NCBI RefSeq assembly: GCF_000784735.1
Contig: NZ_JSYG01000015.1
Coordinates: 1 to 64,000, forward strand
DNA: 64,000 nt
DNA from: Dickeya undicola
Lineage (GTDB): Bacteria; Pseudomonadota; Gammaproteobacteria; Enterobacterales; Enterobacteriaceae
Direction of reading: 5' to 3'
How positions within the stretch are numbered: the stretch's first letter is position 1; the number at the start of each line of letters is the position of its first letter. Below, piece after piece: positions 50,076 through 59,747 of the stretch. The notes below the pieces were generated by a model. It was not told the origin of the DNA and did no database searches. It worked only from the letters and a program-made list of their open reading frames with translations. The position numbers were made by a program, and so were the translations under genes.

Positions 50076-51599
50076 ATGACCGTACAGTCACCTTATTTAT
50101 CCTTTAGCGGGATTGGCAAAGTGTTTCCCGGCGTTAAAGCGCTGGATGACATCAGTTTCGACTGCCATGCCGGGCAAATCCATGCATTGATGGGGGAAAA
50201 CGGCGCAGGGAAATCCACGTTGCTAAAAATTTTGAGCGGCAATTACACGCCGTCACAGGGAGATATTCATATTAAAGGGCAGCCGGTGCGCTTCGCTAAT
50301 ACGATGGATGCGCTGAACGCCGGTGTGGCGATCATCTATCAGGAGCTGCATCTGGTGCCGGAAATGACGGTGGCAGAGAACATCTATCTGGGGCAGTTGC
50401 CGCACAAAGGCGGGGTGGTGAACCGTAGCTTGCTACGTTATGAATCGCGCCTGCAACTGGAACATCTGGGGTTGGATATCGACCCGGATACCCCGCTGAA
50501 ATACCTGTCCATCGGCCAGTGGCAGATGGTGGAAATCGCCAAGGCGCTGGCGCGCAACGCCAAGATTATCGCTTTTGATGAGCCAACCAGTTCGCTGTCC
50601 GCACGGGAAATCGAACAGCTGTTCCGGGTGATCCGCGAATTACGCAGCGAAGGGCGGGTCATTCTGTATGTGTCGCACCGTATGGAGGAAATCTTTGCGC
50701 TTAGTGATGCCATCACCGTGTTCAAAGACGGGCGTTATGTCAAAACCTTCGCCGACATGCAGCTGGTCGACCATGAACAACTGGTGCAGGCGATGGTAGG
50801 CCGCAATCTGGGGGATATCTATGGTTATCAGCCGCGCCCGCATGGTGAGCCGCGGCTGGAATTACATGAGGTGAAAGCGGTCGGGGTGAAGTCACCGATT
50901 TCGTTGTCAGTGCGCAGCGGCGAAATTGTCGGCCTGTTCGGACTGGTGGGCGCGGGTCGCAGTGAATTGATGAAAGCACTGTTCGGGGCCACCGGTATTA
51001 CCCGTGGCGAAGTGCGGCTGGATGGGCAGCCACTTCACGCCCGTTCGCCTGGTGATGCCATCCGCAATGGGTTGATGTTATGCCCGGAAGACCGCAAAGC
51101 CGACGGCATTATTCCGGTGCACTCGGTGCGGGATAACATCAATATCAGCGCCCGCCGCAAGCATATCAAAAACGGTTTCATCATCAATGAAGCCTGGGAG
51201 GAAGAAAACGCCGACCACCATATTCAGGCGCTGAATATCAAAACGCCATCGCCAATGCAGTTGATCATGAACCTGTCCGGCGGCAACCAACAGAAAGCGA
51301 TTCTCGGTCGTTGGCTGTCGGAGGAGATGAAAGTGATCATGCTGGACGAACCGACGCGTGGTATTGACGTCGGTGCCAAGCACGAGATTTACCATGTGAT
51401 TTATGAACTGGCCCGTCAGGGCATTGCGGTGCTGTTTGCGTCCAGCGACCTGCCTGAAGTGCTGGGGTTGGCGGACCGCATCGTAGTGATGCGCGAGGGC
51501 ACCATCTCCGGTGAGCTGTCGCACGATGAGGCCAGCGAACAGAAGGTCCTGAGTCTGGCGATGTTGAAAACGACTGCCACTGAACCCGCGGTTGCCTGA
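50076..51599 (+). CDS. araG: Arabinose ABC transporter ATPase AraG
   Basis: AraG has two fused ATPase domains of the CUT2 type. The first has Walker [10 protein letters not shown], signature [15 protein letters not shown] and Walker [12 protein letters not shown]; the second has a degenerate Walker A (GLVGAGRSE) with signature [10 protein letters not shown] and [13 protein letters not shown] choose ATG 50076 ([10 protein letters not shown], 507 residues) behind GAGGA; a frame from 50046 has no ribosome site and no counterpart in E. coli. Confidence 0.96.
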   Translation: MTVQSPYLSFSGIGKVFPGVKALDDISFDCHAGQIHALMGENGAGKSTLLKILSGNYTPSQGDIHIKGQPVRFANTMDALNAGVAIIYQELHLVPEMTVAENIYLGQLPHKGGVVNRSLLRYESRLQLEHLGLDIDPDTPLKYLSIGQWQMVEIAKALARNAKIIAFDEPTSSLSAREIEQLFRVIRELRSEGRVILYVSHRMEEIFALSDAITVFKDGRYVKTFADMQLVDHEQLVQAMVGRNLGDIYGYQPRPHGEPRLELHEVKAVGVKSPISLSVRSGEIVGLFGLVGAGRSELMKALFGATGITRGEVRLDGQPLHARSPGDAIRNGLMLCPEDRKADGIIPVHSVRDNINISARRKHIKNGFIINEAWEEENADHHIQALNIKTPSPMQLIMNLSGGNQQKAILGRWLSEEMKVIMLDEPTRGIDVGAKHEIYHVIYELARQGIAVLFASSDLPEVLGLADRIVVMREGTISGELSHDEASEQKVLSLAMLKTTATEPAVA

Positions 51600-51617
51600 C
51601 CGCCAAGGAGTTGATAA

Positions 51618-52604
51618 ATGTCTACGGTAAGTTCCTCTTCCCACGCCAGCAAGTCTCAAGGCCTCAGTTTTTCCCGCATCTGGGATAACTACGGCATGTT
51701 GGTGGTGTTTGCTGCGCTGTTTCTGGCTTGCATGTTATTCGTGCCGAATTTCGCTACCTTCGTCAACATGAAAGGCTTGGGTTTGGCGATATCCATGTCG
51801 GGTATGGTGGCTTGCGGTATGTTGTTCTGCCTGGCTTCCGGTGATTTCGACCTGTCGGTCGCCTCGGTGATTGCCTGTGCTGGTGTTACCACCGCGGTGG
51901 TAATCAACGTCAGCGAAAGCCTGTGGTTGGGTGTGGCTGCCGGGTTAGTGCTGGGGGTGGCGTTCGGCCTGCTCAACGGGTTTGTTATCGCCAAATTAAA
52001 AATCAATGCCTTGATCACCACGTTAGCCACCATGCAGATTGTGCGCGGTCTGGCGTACATCATTTCTGATGGTAAAGCGGTCGGCATTGAAGATGAGCGT
52101 TTTTTCACGCTGGGATACGCAAACTGGCTGGGACTACCGGCACCGATCTGGCTGACGGTTTTCTGCATGGTGTTATTCGGCTTGTTGTTGAACAAGACCA
52201 CCTTTGGACGCAACACGCTGGCGATCGGCGGTAATGAAGAAGCCGCACGGCTGGCTGGGGTGCCGGTGGTGCGGACCAAAATCATTATCTTCGGTTTGTC
52301 CGGGCTGGTTTCCGCAGCGGCGGGTATCATCCTGGCGTCGCGCATGACCAGTGGCCAGCCGATGACGTCGATTGGTTATGAACTGATCGTGATTTCAGCT
52401 TGCGTACTGGGCGGTGTGTCACTGAAAGGCGGTATCGGCAAGATATCCTATGTGGTCGCCGGGGTGCTGATTCTGGGGACGGTGGAAAACGCCATGAACC
52501 TGCTGAATATCTCGCCTTTTGCTCAGTATGTGGTGCGTGGCCTGATTCTGCTGGCGGCGGTGATCTTTGACCGCTACAAACAACTGGCGAAGAAAACGGT
52601 TTGA
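51618..52604 (+). CDS. araH: Arabinose ABC transporter permease AraH
   Basis: AraH is the inner membrane permease of the arabinose importer (CUT2/RbsC type). The 328-residue protein has eight to ten hydrophobic segments, with the conserved [12 protein letters not shown] and [13 protein letters not shown] stretches. AAGGAG stands ahead of ATG 51618. The C-terminus overlaps the region just before araC. Confidence 0.96.
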   Translation: MSTVSSSSHASKSQGLSFSRIWDNYGMLVVFAALFLACMLFVPNFATFVNMKGLGLAISMSGMVACGMLFCLASGDFDLSVASVIACAGVTTAVVINVSESLWLGVAAGLVLGVAFGLLNGFVIAKLKINALITTLATMQIVRGLAYIISDGKAVGIEDERFFTLGYANWLGLPAPIWLTVFCMVLFGLLLNKTTFGRNTLAIGGNEEAARLAGVPVVRTKIIIFGLSGLVSAAAGIILASRMTSGQPMTSIGYELIVISACVLGGVSLKGGIGKISYVVAGVLILGTVENAMNLLNISPFAQYVVRGLILLAAVIFDRYKQLAKKTV

Positions 52605-52672
52605 TAGCCGGTAAGCGTCAGCCTGGGCTGGCGCTACCTATCACAGACGAGGATGCCTTTTCAGGAGGCCGT

Positions 52673-53623
52673 ATGTATCACCGCATGGCGCATGAGTCCC
52701 AGCCCAACCCGTTGCTGCCCGGTTATGCGTTTAACGCCTATCTGGTCGCCGGGCTAACGCCGATTCTGGCGGGCGGGCCGCTGGATTTCTTTATCGACAG
52801 GCCGGATGGTATGAAGGGGTACATCATTAACCTGACCATCAAGGGGCAAGGCAAGGTGCTGGATGGCGATGACACCTTTTTTTGCAATCCCGGCGACCTG
52901 CTGCTGTTTCCGCCCCGGTCGCGCCACTATTACGGCCGAGCGCCCGGTAGCGACAGCTGGTATCACCGTTGGGTCTATTTCCGGCCTCGTGCTTACTGGG
53001 CTGACTGGCTGGAATGGCACAGCAAGGGGTGCGACGTCGGTCGGTTGACGTTATCCAGCACCGATTTATTGCAGGAGTTCGATAAGCTGTTCGCCAATAT
53101 TGAGCAGACCCACCGTTCCGGCCGACGTTTTGCCGAAGAGCTGGCGATGAATTTGCTGGAGCGCCTGTTGCTGCGCGCGATGGAAGAAGACCCGCAAAGC
53201 CCACAACGCATTATGGATCCGCGGGTCATTGAAGCGTGCCAGTTCATTACCGGTAATCTGGCTGGGGAACTGCGCATCGATGAAGTGGCGCGTCACGTGT
53301 GTCTGTCACCGTCGCGGCTGGCGCATCTGTTCCGTGATCAAGTGGGGGTGAATATTCTGCGCTGGCGGGAAGACCAGCGGGTGATCCGCGCCAAACTGTT
53401 GCTGCAAACCACGCAGGAATCAATCGCCGCCGTCGGGCGGGTGGTCGGCTACGATGACCAGCTCTATTTTTCCCGCGTATTTCGCAAACGCGTAGGGGTT
53501 AGCCCCAGCGATTTTCGCCGTCGCAACAGCGAAATCCATCATCCGGCGTTGGAAAAAAACGCGGATACGACCCTCTGGCGGGGAGAGGCAAGCGCGCCGC
53601 ACCCGTGGGTGGTCACGCCGTAA
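52673..53623 (+). CDS. araC: Arabinose regulator AraC
   Basis: AraC represses without arabinose and activates with it. The 316-residue protein has an N-terminal cupin arabinose-binding/dimerisation domain ([39 protein letters not shown]) and a C-terminal two-HTH DNA-binding domain ([19 protein letters not shown] and [27 protein letters not shown]). I choose ATG 52673 behind AGGAGG. It is 68 bp after araH on the same strand, so it is probably the last gene of araFGHC; in E. coli it lies beside araB instead. The C-terminus is about 20 residues longer than in E. coli. Confidence 0.95.
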   Translation: MYHRMAHESQPNPLLPGYAFNAYLVAGLTPILAGGPLDFFIDRPDGMKGYIINLTIKGQGKVLDGDDTFFCNPGDLLLFPPRSRHYYGRAPGSDSWYHRWVYFRPRAYWADWLEWHSKGCDVGRLTLSSTDLLQEFDKLFANIEQTHRSGRRFAEELAMNLLERLLLRAMEEDPQSPQRIMDPRVIEACQFITGNLAGELRIDEVARHVCLSPSRLAHLFRDQVGVNILRWREDQRVIRAKLLLQTTQESIAAVGRVVGYDDQLYFSRVFRKRVGVSPSDFRRRNSEIHHPALEKNADTTLWRGEASAPHPWVVTP

Positions 53624-53845
53624 CGGTCTGACGCTATTCTATCTAATGTCATTGTATCATCGGGCATGACTGCCGACGGGGGGTCATGCCGGTTTGGATA
53701 ACGGAACCGTCCGATAACCATCTGTTTCCCCGGTGCTATACTAGGCGGTGCACTGCAATACAGCATAAAACGTGATTGTGGTGCACGGCCGTATTTCATG
53801 AGGATCACGGGTCTGAACACCAGAGCCGCCAATGAGGGGAAATAT

Positions 53846-54895
53846 ATGACGGATACTATCCGTGTTGGTCTGCTGGGCTATGGCTATGCCAGTAAGACAT
53901 TTCATGCACCGTTGATCGCCGCTACATCAGGAATGAAACTGGCGGCGGTGTCCAGCAGTGATGCTGGGAAGGTTCAGGCTGACTGGCCCTCGATGCGGGT
54001 CGTGCGCGAACCGCAGGAGCTGTTCAACGATCCAGATATCGATCTTGTTGTGATACCCACCCCGAATGACACCCATTTCCCGTTGGCCCGTCAGGCGTTA
54101 CTCGCCGGTAAGCATGTGGTCGTCGATAAACCGTTCACTGTGACGTTGTCACAAGCGCGAGAGCTACATCAGCAGGCGGAACATGCGGGTAAGCTGCTTT
54201 CTGTGTTTCATAACCGACGCTGGGACAGCGACTTTTTGACGTTGCAGCAATTGCTGAAAACCGGCGTGCTGGGCGATGTGGTGTACATGGAGTCGCATTT
54301 TGACCGTTATCGCCCGCAAGTGCGTCAGCGCTGGCGTGAAGATGGTAGTGAAGGTAGCGGTATTTGGTTTGATTTAGCGCCGCATCTGATTGATCAGGTG
54401 TTGCAGTTATTCGGTTTGCCAGTAGCGATTCAGGCTGACCTGGCGCAACTGCGGCCGGGCAGCAAAGCTACGGATTACTTCCATGCGACATTGATTTACC
54501 CTCAGCGACGCGTGGTCGTACACAGCAGTATGCTGGCGGCGGCGGAAAGTGCGCGGTATATCGTCCACGGCACCCAGGGCAGCTATGTGAAATTTGGTCT
54601 TGATCCGCAGGAAGCTCGGCTGAAAGAAGGCGAGAAGCCGCAAGCCCATAACGATTGGGGGCAGGACAGCCGCGATGGCATGTTGACGTTACATCAAGAT
54701 GGCGTGCTGGTGGAACAGACGGTGCCGACCATTCCCGGACATTATCAATCCTATTACGCCGAGATTCGTGATGCGCTGCTGGGGCGTGGCGACAACCCGG
54801 TGCCGGTTGAGCAGGCCATCAAAGTGATGGAACTGATAGAGCTGGGGCTGACTTCTCATGAGCAGAAAAAGGCAATGACCCTGAAAAATAGCTAA
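53846..54895 (+). CDS. ydgJ: Gfo/Idh/MocA-family oxidoreductase YdgJ
   Basis: This 349-residue NAD(P)-dependent oxidoreductase has an N-terminal Rossmann domain (VGLLGYGYASKTFHAPLI, VVIPTPNDTHFPLARQAL, GKHVVVDKPF with the catalytic Lys) and a C-terminal alpha/beta domain (FHNRRWDSDFLTLQQLL, GIWFDLAPHLIDQ with the His). It is close to E. coli YdgJ. The natural substrate is not established. ATG 53846 follows GAGGGG. It is followed by a good terminator. Confidence 0.95.
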   Translation: MTDTIRVGLLGYGYASKTFHAPLIAATSGMKLAAVSSSDAGKVQADWPSMRVVREPQELFNDPDIDLVVIPTPNDTHFPLARQALLAGKHVVVDKPFTVTLSQARELHQQAEHAGKLLSVFHNRRWDSDFLTLQQLLKTGVLGDVVYMESHFDRYRPQVRQRWREDGSEGSGIWFDLAPHLIDQVLQLFGLPVAIQADLAQLRPGSKATDYFHATLIYPQRRVVVHSSMLAAAESARYIVHGTQGSYVKFGLDPQEARLKEGEKPQAHNDWGQDSRDGMLTLHQDGVLVEQTVPTIPGHYQSYYAEIRDALLGRGDNPVPVEQAIKVMELIELGLTSHEQKKAMTLKNS

Positions 54896-54993
54896 CCGGG
54901 ATTCGTCATGATTTGTGACGTAAAACCTTGACTGTGGGGCAAGCTTCAGCCTTGCATTATGGGTGTTTATTGCCGATAGTAGGGCCTTGTTTA

Positions 54994-55026
54994 ATACAGG
55001 CGATCTTAGGATCGCCTGTATTTTTT
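54994..55026 (+). terminator. Terminator of ydgJ
   Basis: A stem of about 12 bp, AATACAGGCGATC / GATCGCCTGTATT, with a TTAG loop is followed by five further T. Confidence 0.9.
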
Positions 55027-55049
55027 ATGTCTGAGGATGCAAACACGTT

Positions 55050-56042
55050 ATGGCATGGTTACAACGCTTAAAAATTGACAAGTTTTTGCTGGTGTTGATC
55101 GCGGTGGTGATCACCGCATCGATTTTCCCGTGTGAAGGCGCGGCCAAGGTTTTCTTTGAGAATTTGACCAATGCAGCCATCGCTCTGCTGTTCTTCATGC
55201 ATGGTGCTAAGCTGTCCCGTAATGCCATCACCACCGGTATGGGCCATTGGCGTTTGCATCTGGTGGTGTTTGCCAGCACCTTCATTCTGTTCCCGCTACT
55301 GGGAATAGGTATGGCGTTTCTGTCGCCGCAGGTATTAACGCCGGGGTTGTATCTCGGTTTCCTGTATCTGTGCGCGCTGCCTGCAACTGTGCAGTCTGCC
55401 ATTGCTTTTACTTCTATGGCGCGCGGCAACGTGGCTGCTGCCATTTGCAGTGCCTCGGCATCCAGTATTCTTGGGGTCTTTCTGTCGCCGGTACTGGTCG
55501 GCTTGCTGATGCATACGCAGGGCGGACAGACGGATACGCTGCACGCGATTGGCGCGATTATCATGCAACTGATGGTGCCGTTTGTCATTGGTCACCTGTC
55601 CCGTCCGCTGATTGCCGGTTGGGTTGATCGTCATCGTAAACTGATCAATATCACTGACCGGTCATCTATTCTGCTGGTGGTATATGTGGCGTTCAGTGAG
55701 GCGGTGGTGCAGGGGATCTGGCATCAAATTAATGGCTGGTCGCTGCTAGCGGTCGTCGCTTGTTCGCTGGTGCTGCTGGGCATTGTGCTGGTCTGTACTA
55801 CGCTGGCGGCTCGCAAGCTGGGATTCAGTACAGAAGATGAAATCACTATCGTGTTCTGTGGTTCGAAAAAGAGCCTGGCTAACGGTATTCCGATGGCGAA
55901 TGTGCTGTTTCCTGCGGCAGCAGTAGGCGCGATGGTGCTGCCGTTGATGATATTCCACCAGATCCAGCTGATGGTGTGCGCGACACTGGCACAGCGTTAT
56001 GCCAAAAGAGCAGCATCAAGCGACAAGGTGACAGAGAAATAA
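55050..56042 (+). CDS. yfeH: Bile acid:sodium symporter-family protein YfeH
   Basis: This 330-residue inner membrane protein of the SBF/BASS family (YfeH branch, similar to ASBT-like sodium-coupled transporters) has about nine to ten membrane segments. Family blocks include FFENLTNAAIALLFFMHGAKLSR (seen in parts), LPATVQSAIAFTSMARGNVAAA with crossing-helix residues, and FCGSKKSLANGIPMANVLF. The substrate is unknown. In E. coli yfeH lies elsewhere, so its place here beside ydgJ is not conserved. Confidence 0.92.
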   Translation: MAWLQRLKIDKFLLVLIAVVITASIFPCEGAAKVFFENLTNAAIALLFFMHGAKLSRNAITTGMGHWRLHLVVFASTFILFPLLGIGMAFLSPQVLTPGLYLGFLYLCALPATVQSAIAFTSMARGNVAAAICSASASSILGVFLSPVLVGLLMHTQGGQTDTLHAIGAIIMQLMVPFVIGHLSRPLIAGWVDRHRKLINITDRSSILLVVYVAFSEAVVQGIWHQINGWSLLAVVACSLVLLGIVLVCTTLAARKLGFSTEDEITIVFCGSKKSLANGIPMANVLFPAAAVGAMVLPLMIFHQIQLMVCATLAQRYAKRAASSDKVTEK

Positions 56043-56108
56043 CTGGTAAGACAAGCAGTTAGGTGTAATTTTTTCATCGGTAGAGACTATCGCTAATATA
56101 GTTTCAAA

Positions 56109-56137
56109 TTGTTATAGTCAACAAGATAAAGCTTTAT
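56109..56137. promoter_or_regulatory. Dyad-rich promoter region of the small secreted-protein gene
   Basis: Two inverted repeats lie about 100 bp upstream of the next gene: TTGTT-N6-AACAA (56109-56124) and the perfect 12-bp palindrome ATAAAGCTTTAT (56126-56137). They may be operators, but both are AT-rich and could be chance. Confidence 0.35.
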
Positions 56138-56229
56138 TATAGTGCTTATCTGTGATGCTTCTGATGGCTCACAGAGACAAGCGCAGATACATGGAGTATC
56201 TGAATTAATCACTATTTATGAGGGACATA

Positions 56230-56688
56230 ATGAATAAGAAAGCGTTGTTATTGCTGAGCCTGCTCAGTGCAGCCGCCACTTCTCAGGCTTATGCTGCCAA
56301 CACCGAAACGTGCGTCAAAACCGATGAAAAAACCATCGCTAGCTTGTTCGACCGTTGGAACCAGTCATTGCAGACTGGCGATGCCAAAAAAGTGAACGCC
56401 AATTATGCCTCTGATGCGGTATTGTTGCCGACACTGTCTGGAAAAATACGCACGACAGACGCCGAGCGTATTGATTACTTTGAACATTTCCTGCCGAAAA
56501 AACCGGTTGGTAGCATCGATAAGCGTGTCATCAAGATCGGCTGTAATGAAGCGCTGGATACCGGGAACTACACCTTTACCTTCAGCGATAAATCGCAGGC
56601 TAAGGCCCGTTATACCTACACTTATGCTTTCAAAGATGGCAAGTGGCTTATCACCAGTCACCACTCGTCCGTCCAGCCACAAGACTGA
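56230..56688 (+). CDS. Secreted SnoaL-like (SgcJ/EcaC, DUF4440-type) protein
   Basis: This 152-residue precursor has a signal peptide (MNKKALLLLSLLSAAATSQAYA, cleavage near residue 22) and a mature NTF2/SnoaL-like fold domain: SLFDRWNQSLQTGDAKKVNANYASDAVLLPT at the start (seen in parts), then YTYAFKDGKWLITSHHSS at the end. Relatives are annotated as SgcJ/EcaC-family or DUF4440 proteins, mostly without tested activity. Two cysteines in the mature part could form a disulfide. ATG 56230 follows GAGGG. It is monocistronic with its own terminator and absent from this place in E. coli. Confidence 0.85.
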   Translation: MNKKALLLLSLLSAAATSQAYAANTETCVKTDEKTIASLFDRWNQSLQTGDAKKVNANYASDAVLLPTLSGKIRTTDAERIDYFEHFLPKKPVGSIDKRVIKIGCNEALDTGNYTFTFSDKSQAKARYTYTYAFKDGKWLITSHHSSVQPQD

Positions 56689-56737
56689 TGTGATATTGCG
56701 CTCGGTATGACGGCAACGCCGTCAGCCAGTTGAAATA

Positions 56738-56768
56738 AAAAAAGCGGATACCCAGGTATCCGCTTTTT
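56738..56768. terminator. Bidirectional terminator between the secreted-protein gene and add
   Basis: AAAGCGGATACC / GGTATCCGCTTT forms a 12-bp perfect stem with a four-base loop, with an A-run on the left and T-run on the right. It serves both convergent genes. Confidence 0.92.
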
Positions 56769-56798
56769 ACGTATTGTGTCGGGGTTAACCGGACGACA

Positions 56799-57815
56799 TC
56801 AGGACGGTTGACGTTGCTGTACTCGCTGGCGCAGCAGTTGTTTTTCCTGTTCGGAGATAAACGCGACACGCAGACCGTTTTCCTGAGCCTGGCGAATATC
56901 ATCCGGTGATAAACCGGCCTGCGGGGCGGCTATCTCATACTCGTGACGGATATCGATCCCCTGAACTGCCGGGTCATCCGTGTTGATGGTGGCTGGAATA
57001 CCGTGGTGTAAAAAATGCACCAGTGGGTGCTCATTCATCGCTTTTACTGTGCTGGTTTGCAGATTGGAGGTCAGGCAGGACTCGACACCGATCTGGTGTT
57101 CAGCCATGTATTCCATCAACGCGCGATCGACGATAGCGGCTACGCCATGACCGATGCGCTCAGCACCCAGTTGTTTAATCGCCTGCCAAATGCTTTCCGG
57201 ACCGGCGGCCTCGCCAGCATGGGTGGTCAGATGCCAGCCAGCATCACGGGCGCGGGTAAAATGGCTGGTGAACAGTTCGCCGGGGAAACCAAGCTCATCA
57301 CCCGCCAGATCGATAGCGACGATATGGTCTTTTTGTGCCAGCAATGCATCCAATTCCTGCTCGCAGGCCTGAGTACCAAAGGTGCGGCTCATGATGCCTA
57401 TCAGTCGAATCATCACGTCATGGTTATGGTCGCGGCAACCAGCGGCGATGCCGTCAATCACGGCTTCCACTACGCCTTCCAGCGGCAGTTGATGGCTGCG
57501 GGCCATGTAGTAGGGGGAAAAACGCAGTTCGGCATAATCCAGTCCGGCACGTATGGCGTCCTCAACATTTTCGTAAGCCACCCGGCGACAGGCATCCAGC
57601 GACCCCAGCACCGCCACGCCCCAATCCAGTTTTTGCAGAAAACGGAGCAGGTCGGGTTCGCTGTCGACGATCTGGACATGAGGGCGCAGTGAAGCCAGGT
57701 CGTTACCCGGCAGTTCAATAGCAAACTGGCGGCCCAATTCAAGGATGGTCTGAGGACGAATATTACCATCGAGATGGCGATGGATATCCGTCAGCGGAAT
57801 GTGTGGATTAATCAT
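56799..57815 (-). CDS. add: Adenosine deaminase
   Basis: Add deaminates adenosine and deoxyadenosine to inosine and deoxyinosine in purine salvage. The 338-residue TIM-barrel zinc enzyme has the metal-binding HRHLDGN (near residue 12), the HAGE motif with the catalytic Glu, His in GHGVA and the Asp pair NTDDP. The length is close to E. coli Add. It lies divergent from the next region and close to ydgA on the same strand. Confidence 0.96.
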   Translation of the reverse strand: MINPHIPLTDIHRHLDGNIRPQTILELGRQFAIELPGNDLASLRPHVQIVDSEPDLLRFLQKLDWGVAVLGSLDACRRVAYENVEDAIRAGLDYAELRFSPYYMARSHQLPLEGVVEAVIDGIAAGCRDHNHDVMIRLIGIMSRTFGTQACEQELDALLAQKDHIVAIDLAGDELGFPGELFTSHFTRARDAGWHLTTHAGEAAGPESIWQAIKQLGAERIGHGVAAIVDRALMEYMAEHQIGVESCLTSNLQTSTVKAMNEHPLVHFLHHGIPATINTDDPAVQGIDIRHEYEIAAPQAGLSPDDIRQAQENGLRVAFISEQEKQLLRQRVQQRQPS

Positions 57816-58145
57816 GTTCTACTCTTTTTTTATTAAAAAAATCCATCAGTCAGGCGGTATTCCTCATGACGTTGACGTTATCGTCACTGCGGCGTGAGGG
57901 ACAGGGTCTGATAACTCGCTGTGCAGTATAAGAATAAAGCCACTCACTTTGCTATTGATTGATAAAAAGAAATTTGTATGTCACTGCTGGCATAACACAG
58001 GTTTAGCATAAATGAGACAGTCTCGCCTGTGCATCGCGGACGGGTGAGCGACATTATGGGCGTTAACGTTGTCTACTCAATAATACGCAAGAAAAGATGG
58101 GTAGGTGAGAAACAGGCGCCCTGTTGTAGAGCGCCTGAGAGGGAG
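57816..58145. other. add-ydgA intergenic region
   Basis: These 330 bp between the add start and the ydgA stop contain the add promoter region and, near 58113-58137, a CAGGCGC / GCGCCTG hairpin that probably ends ydgA. I see no gene. Confidence 0.55.
58113..58137 (-). terminator. Weak terminator after ydgA
   Basis: CAGGCGC / GCGCCTG stem (7 bp) with an 11-base loop, followed on the minus strand by TTTCTC, about 10 bp past the ydgA stop. Confidence 0.5.
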
Positions 58146-59684
58146 TTACGGACTGACGGACGCGTCCGGGGCGTCATCGCCTTCTTCAGGCACGTTCTCT
58201 GACGGCAGCGTGATGAACGGGGCGATAAACTCCGCTAATGGAATCTTGCGACCGTTGAAGGTGACGACACCATCGTTGTATTGCAGTGAGCTGGTGATGG
58301 CATTGTCTTTGGTCACGGTGACCTGGCTCATCTGGCCGATGTTCGCCATCAGTTGTGTCTGCTGGCGTGCCATCTGTTCCAATTGTTTTTTCTCGTCGTC
58401 AGACGAGGCTTTCGGCGCGGTTTGCACCATCAATTCGGTGACCATGTCCAACGGCACGTTAAGACGAGCATCCAGATTTTTCACCGACTGGCGAATGATC
58501 GCTTCTTCATCGGACAAATTGCCGGTTGGTGCGGCGCTTTTTTGCAACGGATCGGTCAGGTCGAGTGCCAGTGTGAAGCTACTTTCGCCTTTGGCGTTCT
58601 TCCAACTGAACGGCGTGACCTTGACGCTTGGATTGCCTTTCAGCAATTGCGGCAGGTTGTGCAGAACCAGCGCGGCCAACTGTTGGTCATAAACCTCTGG
58701 CGTAACCTGGTCGATATGCTGCAACAGCAATTGCAGGTTTTTCTGGTATTCGGTCATGAACTGGCGAGTGCCTTTGCCATCCAGCCCGGAAAAGTTGACG
58801 TTCATGTTCAGCGAACCCAGATTTTGATCGCGGAACAGCGCCGAGCCCAGCGTCAGCGTCATCTGTCCTGCCAGGTTAGCGTCATCTTCTGAGGTGTGAT
58901 TGACCAGTGCGAAATCATTCAGCGCCAGGCTATCGCCCCCTTCAACGTCCAGCGCCAGTTTTTTCAGCGTTAACTTGACGTCACCAATTTCGAGATCGAA
59001 CTTCCCTTTGTGGGTATCGCTGTTCAGCGCCAGGTCTTGCAACGTTAGCTTTTCATTTGTCCCTTGCAGATTGGGCTTTTCCATCGTCAGACTGGCGACA
59101 TTGCCAATGACTTTACCGGCTCGCAGGTCACCTGTCAGGTCTACCGACAGGGTGGTGCCACTGAAATTGGCCTTCATGTCCGGGCTTTGAACGTCCAGTG
59201 CTTCCAGCGTAACCGCAGAGTGCGTGTCGCCACTGTAGCCGATACGGCTATTGGCGGTGATGAACGGTTTGTTTTTGGTCAGTTCAAACAGTGCTTTCAC
59301 TGAGTCGGTGTTAGCCAGTTCGCTGTGCACGGCTGCCATCACCGGTTTCAGGCTAAACTGGCTGGCGGTGAGCGGGAAAGGGCCGTGGAAGACGGTGGTG
59401 TTAAACACCACTTCGTCGTTCGCAGCCAACAGATGCTGACGGGCATCAGCACCGTCTGACTGTACTACCAGGGCAACCTTGCTCGTAAATATACCGCGCT
59501 GATAGTCGCGGAAGGTTACCTTGATGCCCGCCTGTGGGTAGGCGTTTTTTAACCCGTTGTTTAGATTGTCGGCTACTTCGCCCATGTGTTGTTCAATCTG
59601 TTTACCGGTAAACCAGGAGGCTCCCCCCCAGGCTGCGGCAAGCGCAATAACGATTCCCGCTGCTACCACTGTTTTTTTGGTCAC
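58146..59684 (-). CDS. ydgA: YdgA, DUF945-family protein
   Basis: This 512-residue DUF945 protein has an N-terminal membrane or signal anchor (VVAAGIVIALAAAWGGASWFTG) and a long periplasmic part rich in repeated beta-strand motifs such as NSRIGYSGDTHSAVTL and SLQYNDGVVTFNGRKIPL. YdgA of E. coli associates with the inner membrane as a dimer; its role is unknown. I choose GTG 59684 (VTKKTVVAAG), with AAGGA ten bases ahead, matching E. coli; an ATG 14 codons upstream lies before that ribosome site. Confidence 0.92.
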   Translation of the reverse strand: MTKKTVVAAGIVIALAAAWGGASWFTGKQIEQHMGEVADNLNNGLKNAYPQAGIKVTFRDYQRGIFTSKVALVVQSDGADARQHLLAANDEVVFNTTVFHGPFPLTASQFSLKPVMAAVHSELANTDSVKALFELTKNKPFITANSRIGYSGDTHSAVTLEALDVQSPDMKANFSGTTLSVDLTGDLRAGKVIGNVASLTMEKPNLQGTNEKLTLQDLALNSDTHKGKFDLEIGDVKLTLKKLALDVEGGDSLALNDFALVNHTSEDDANLAGQMTLTLGSALFRDQNLGSLNMNVNFSGLDGKGTRQFMTEYQKNLQLLLQHIDQVTPEVYDQQLAALVLHNLPQLLKGNPSVKVTPFSWKNAKGESSFTLALDLTDPLQKSAAPTGNLSDEEAIIRQSVKNLDARLNVPLDMVTELMVQTAPKASSDDEKKQLEQMARQQTQLMANIGQMSQVTVTKDNAITSSLQYNDGVVTFNGRKIPLAEFIAPFITLPSENVPEEGDDAPDASVSP

Positions 59685-59747
59685 GCTATATGTTTCCTTG
59701 TTGATGTGCGGTGTTGTATCCCTCATCGGGGGAGTAAATAAATCGCT

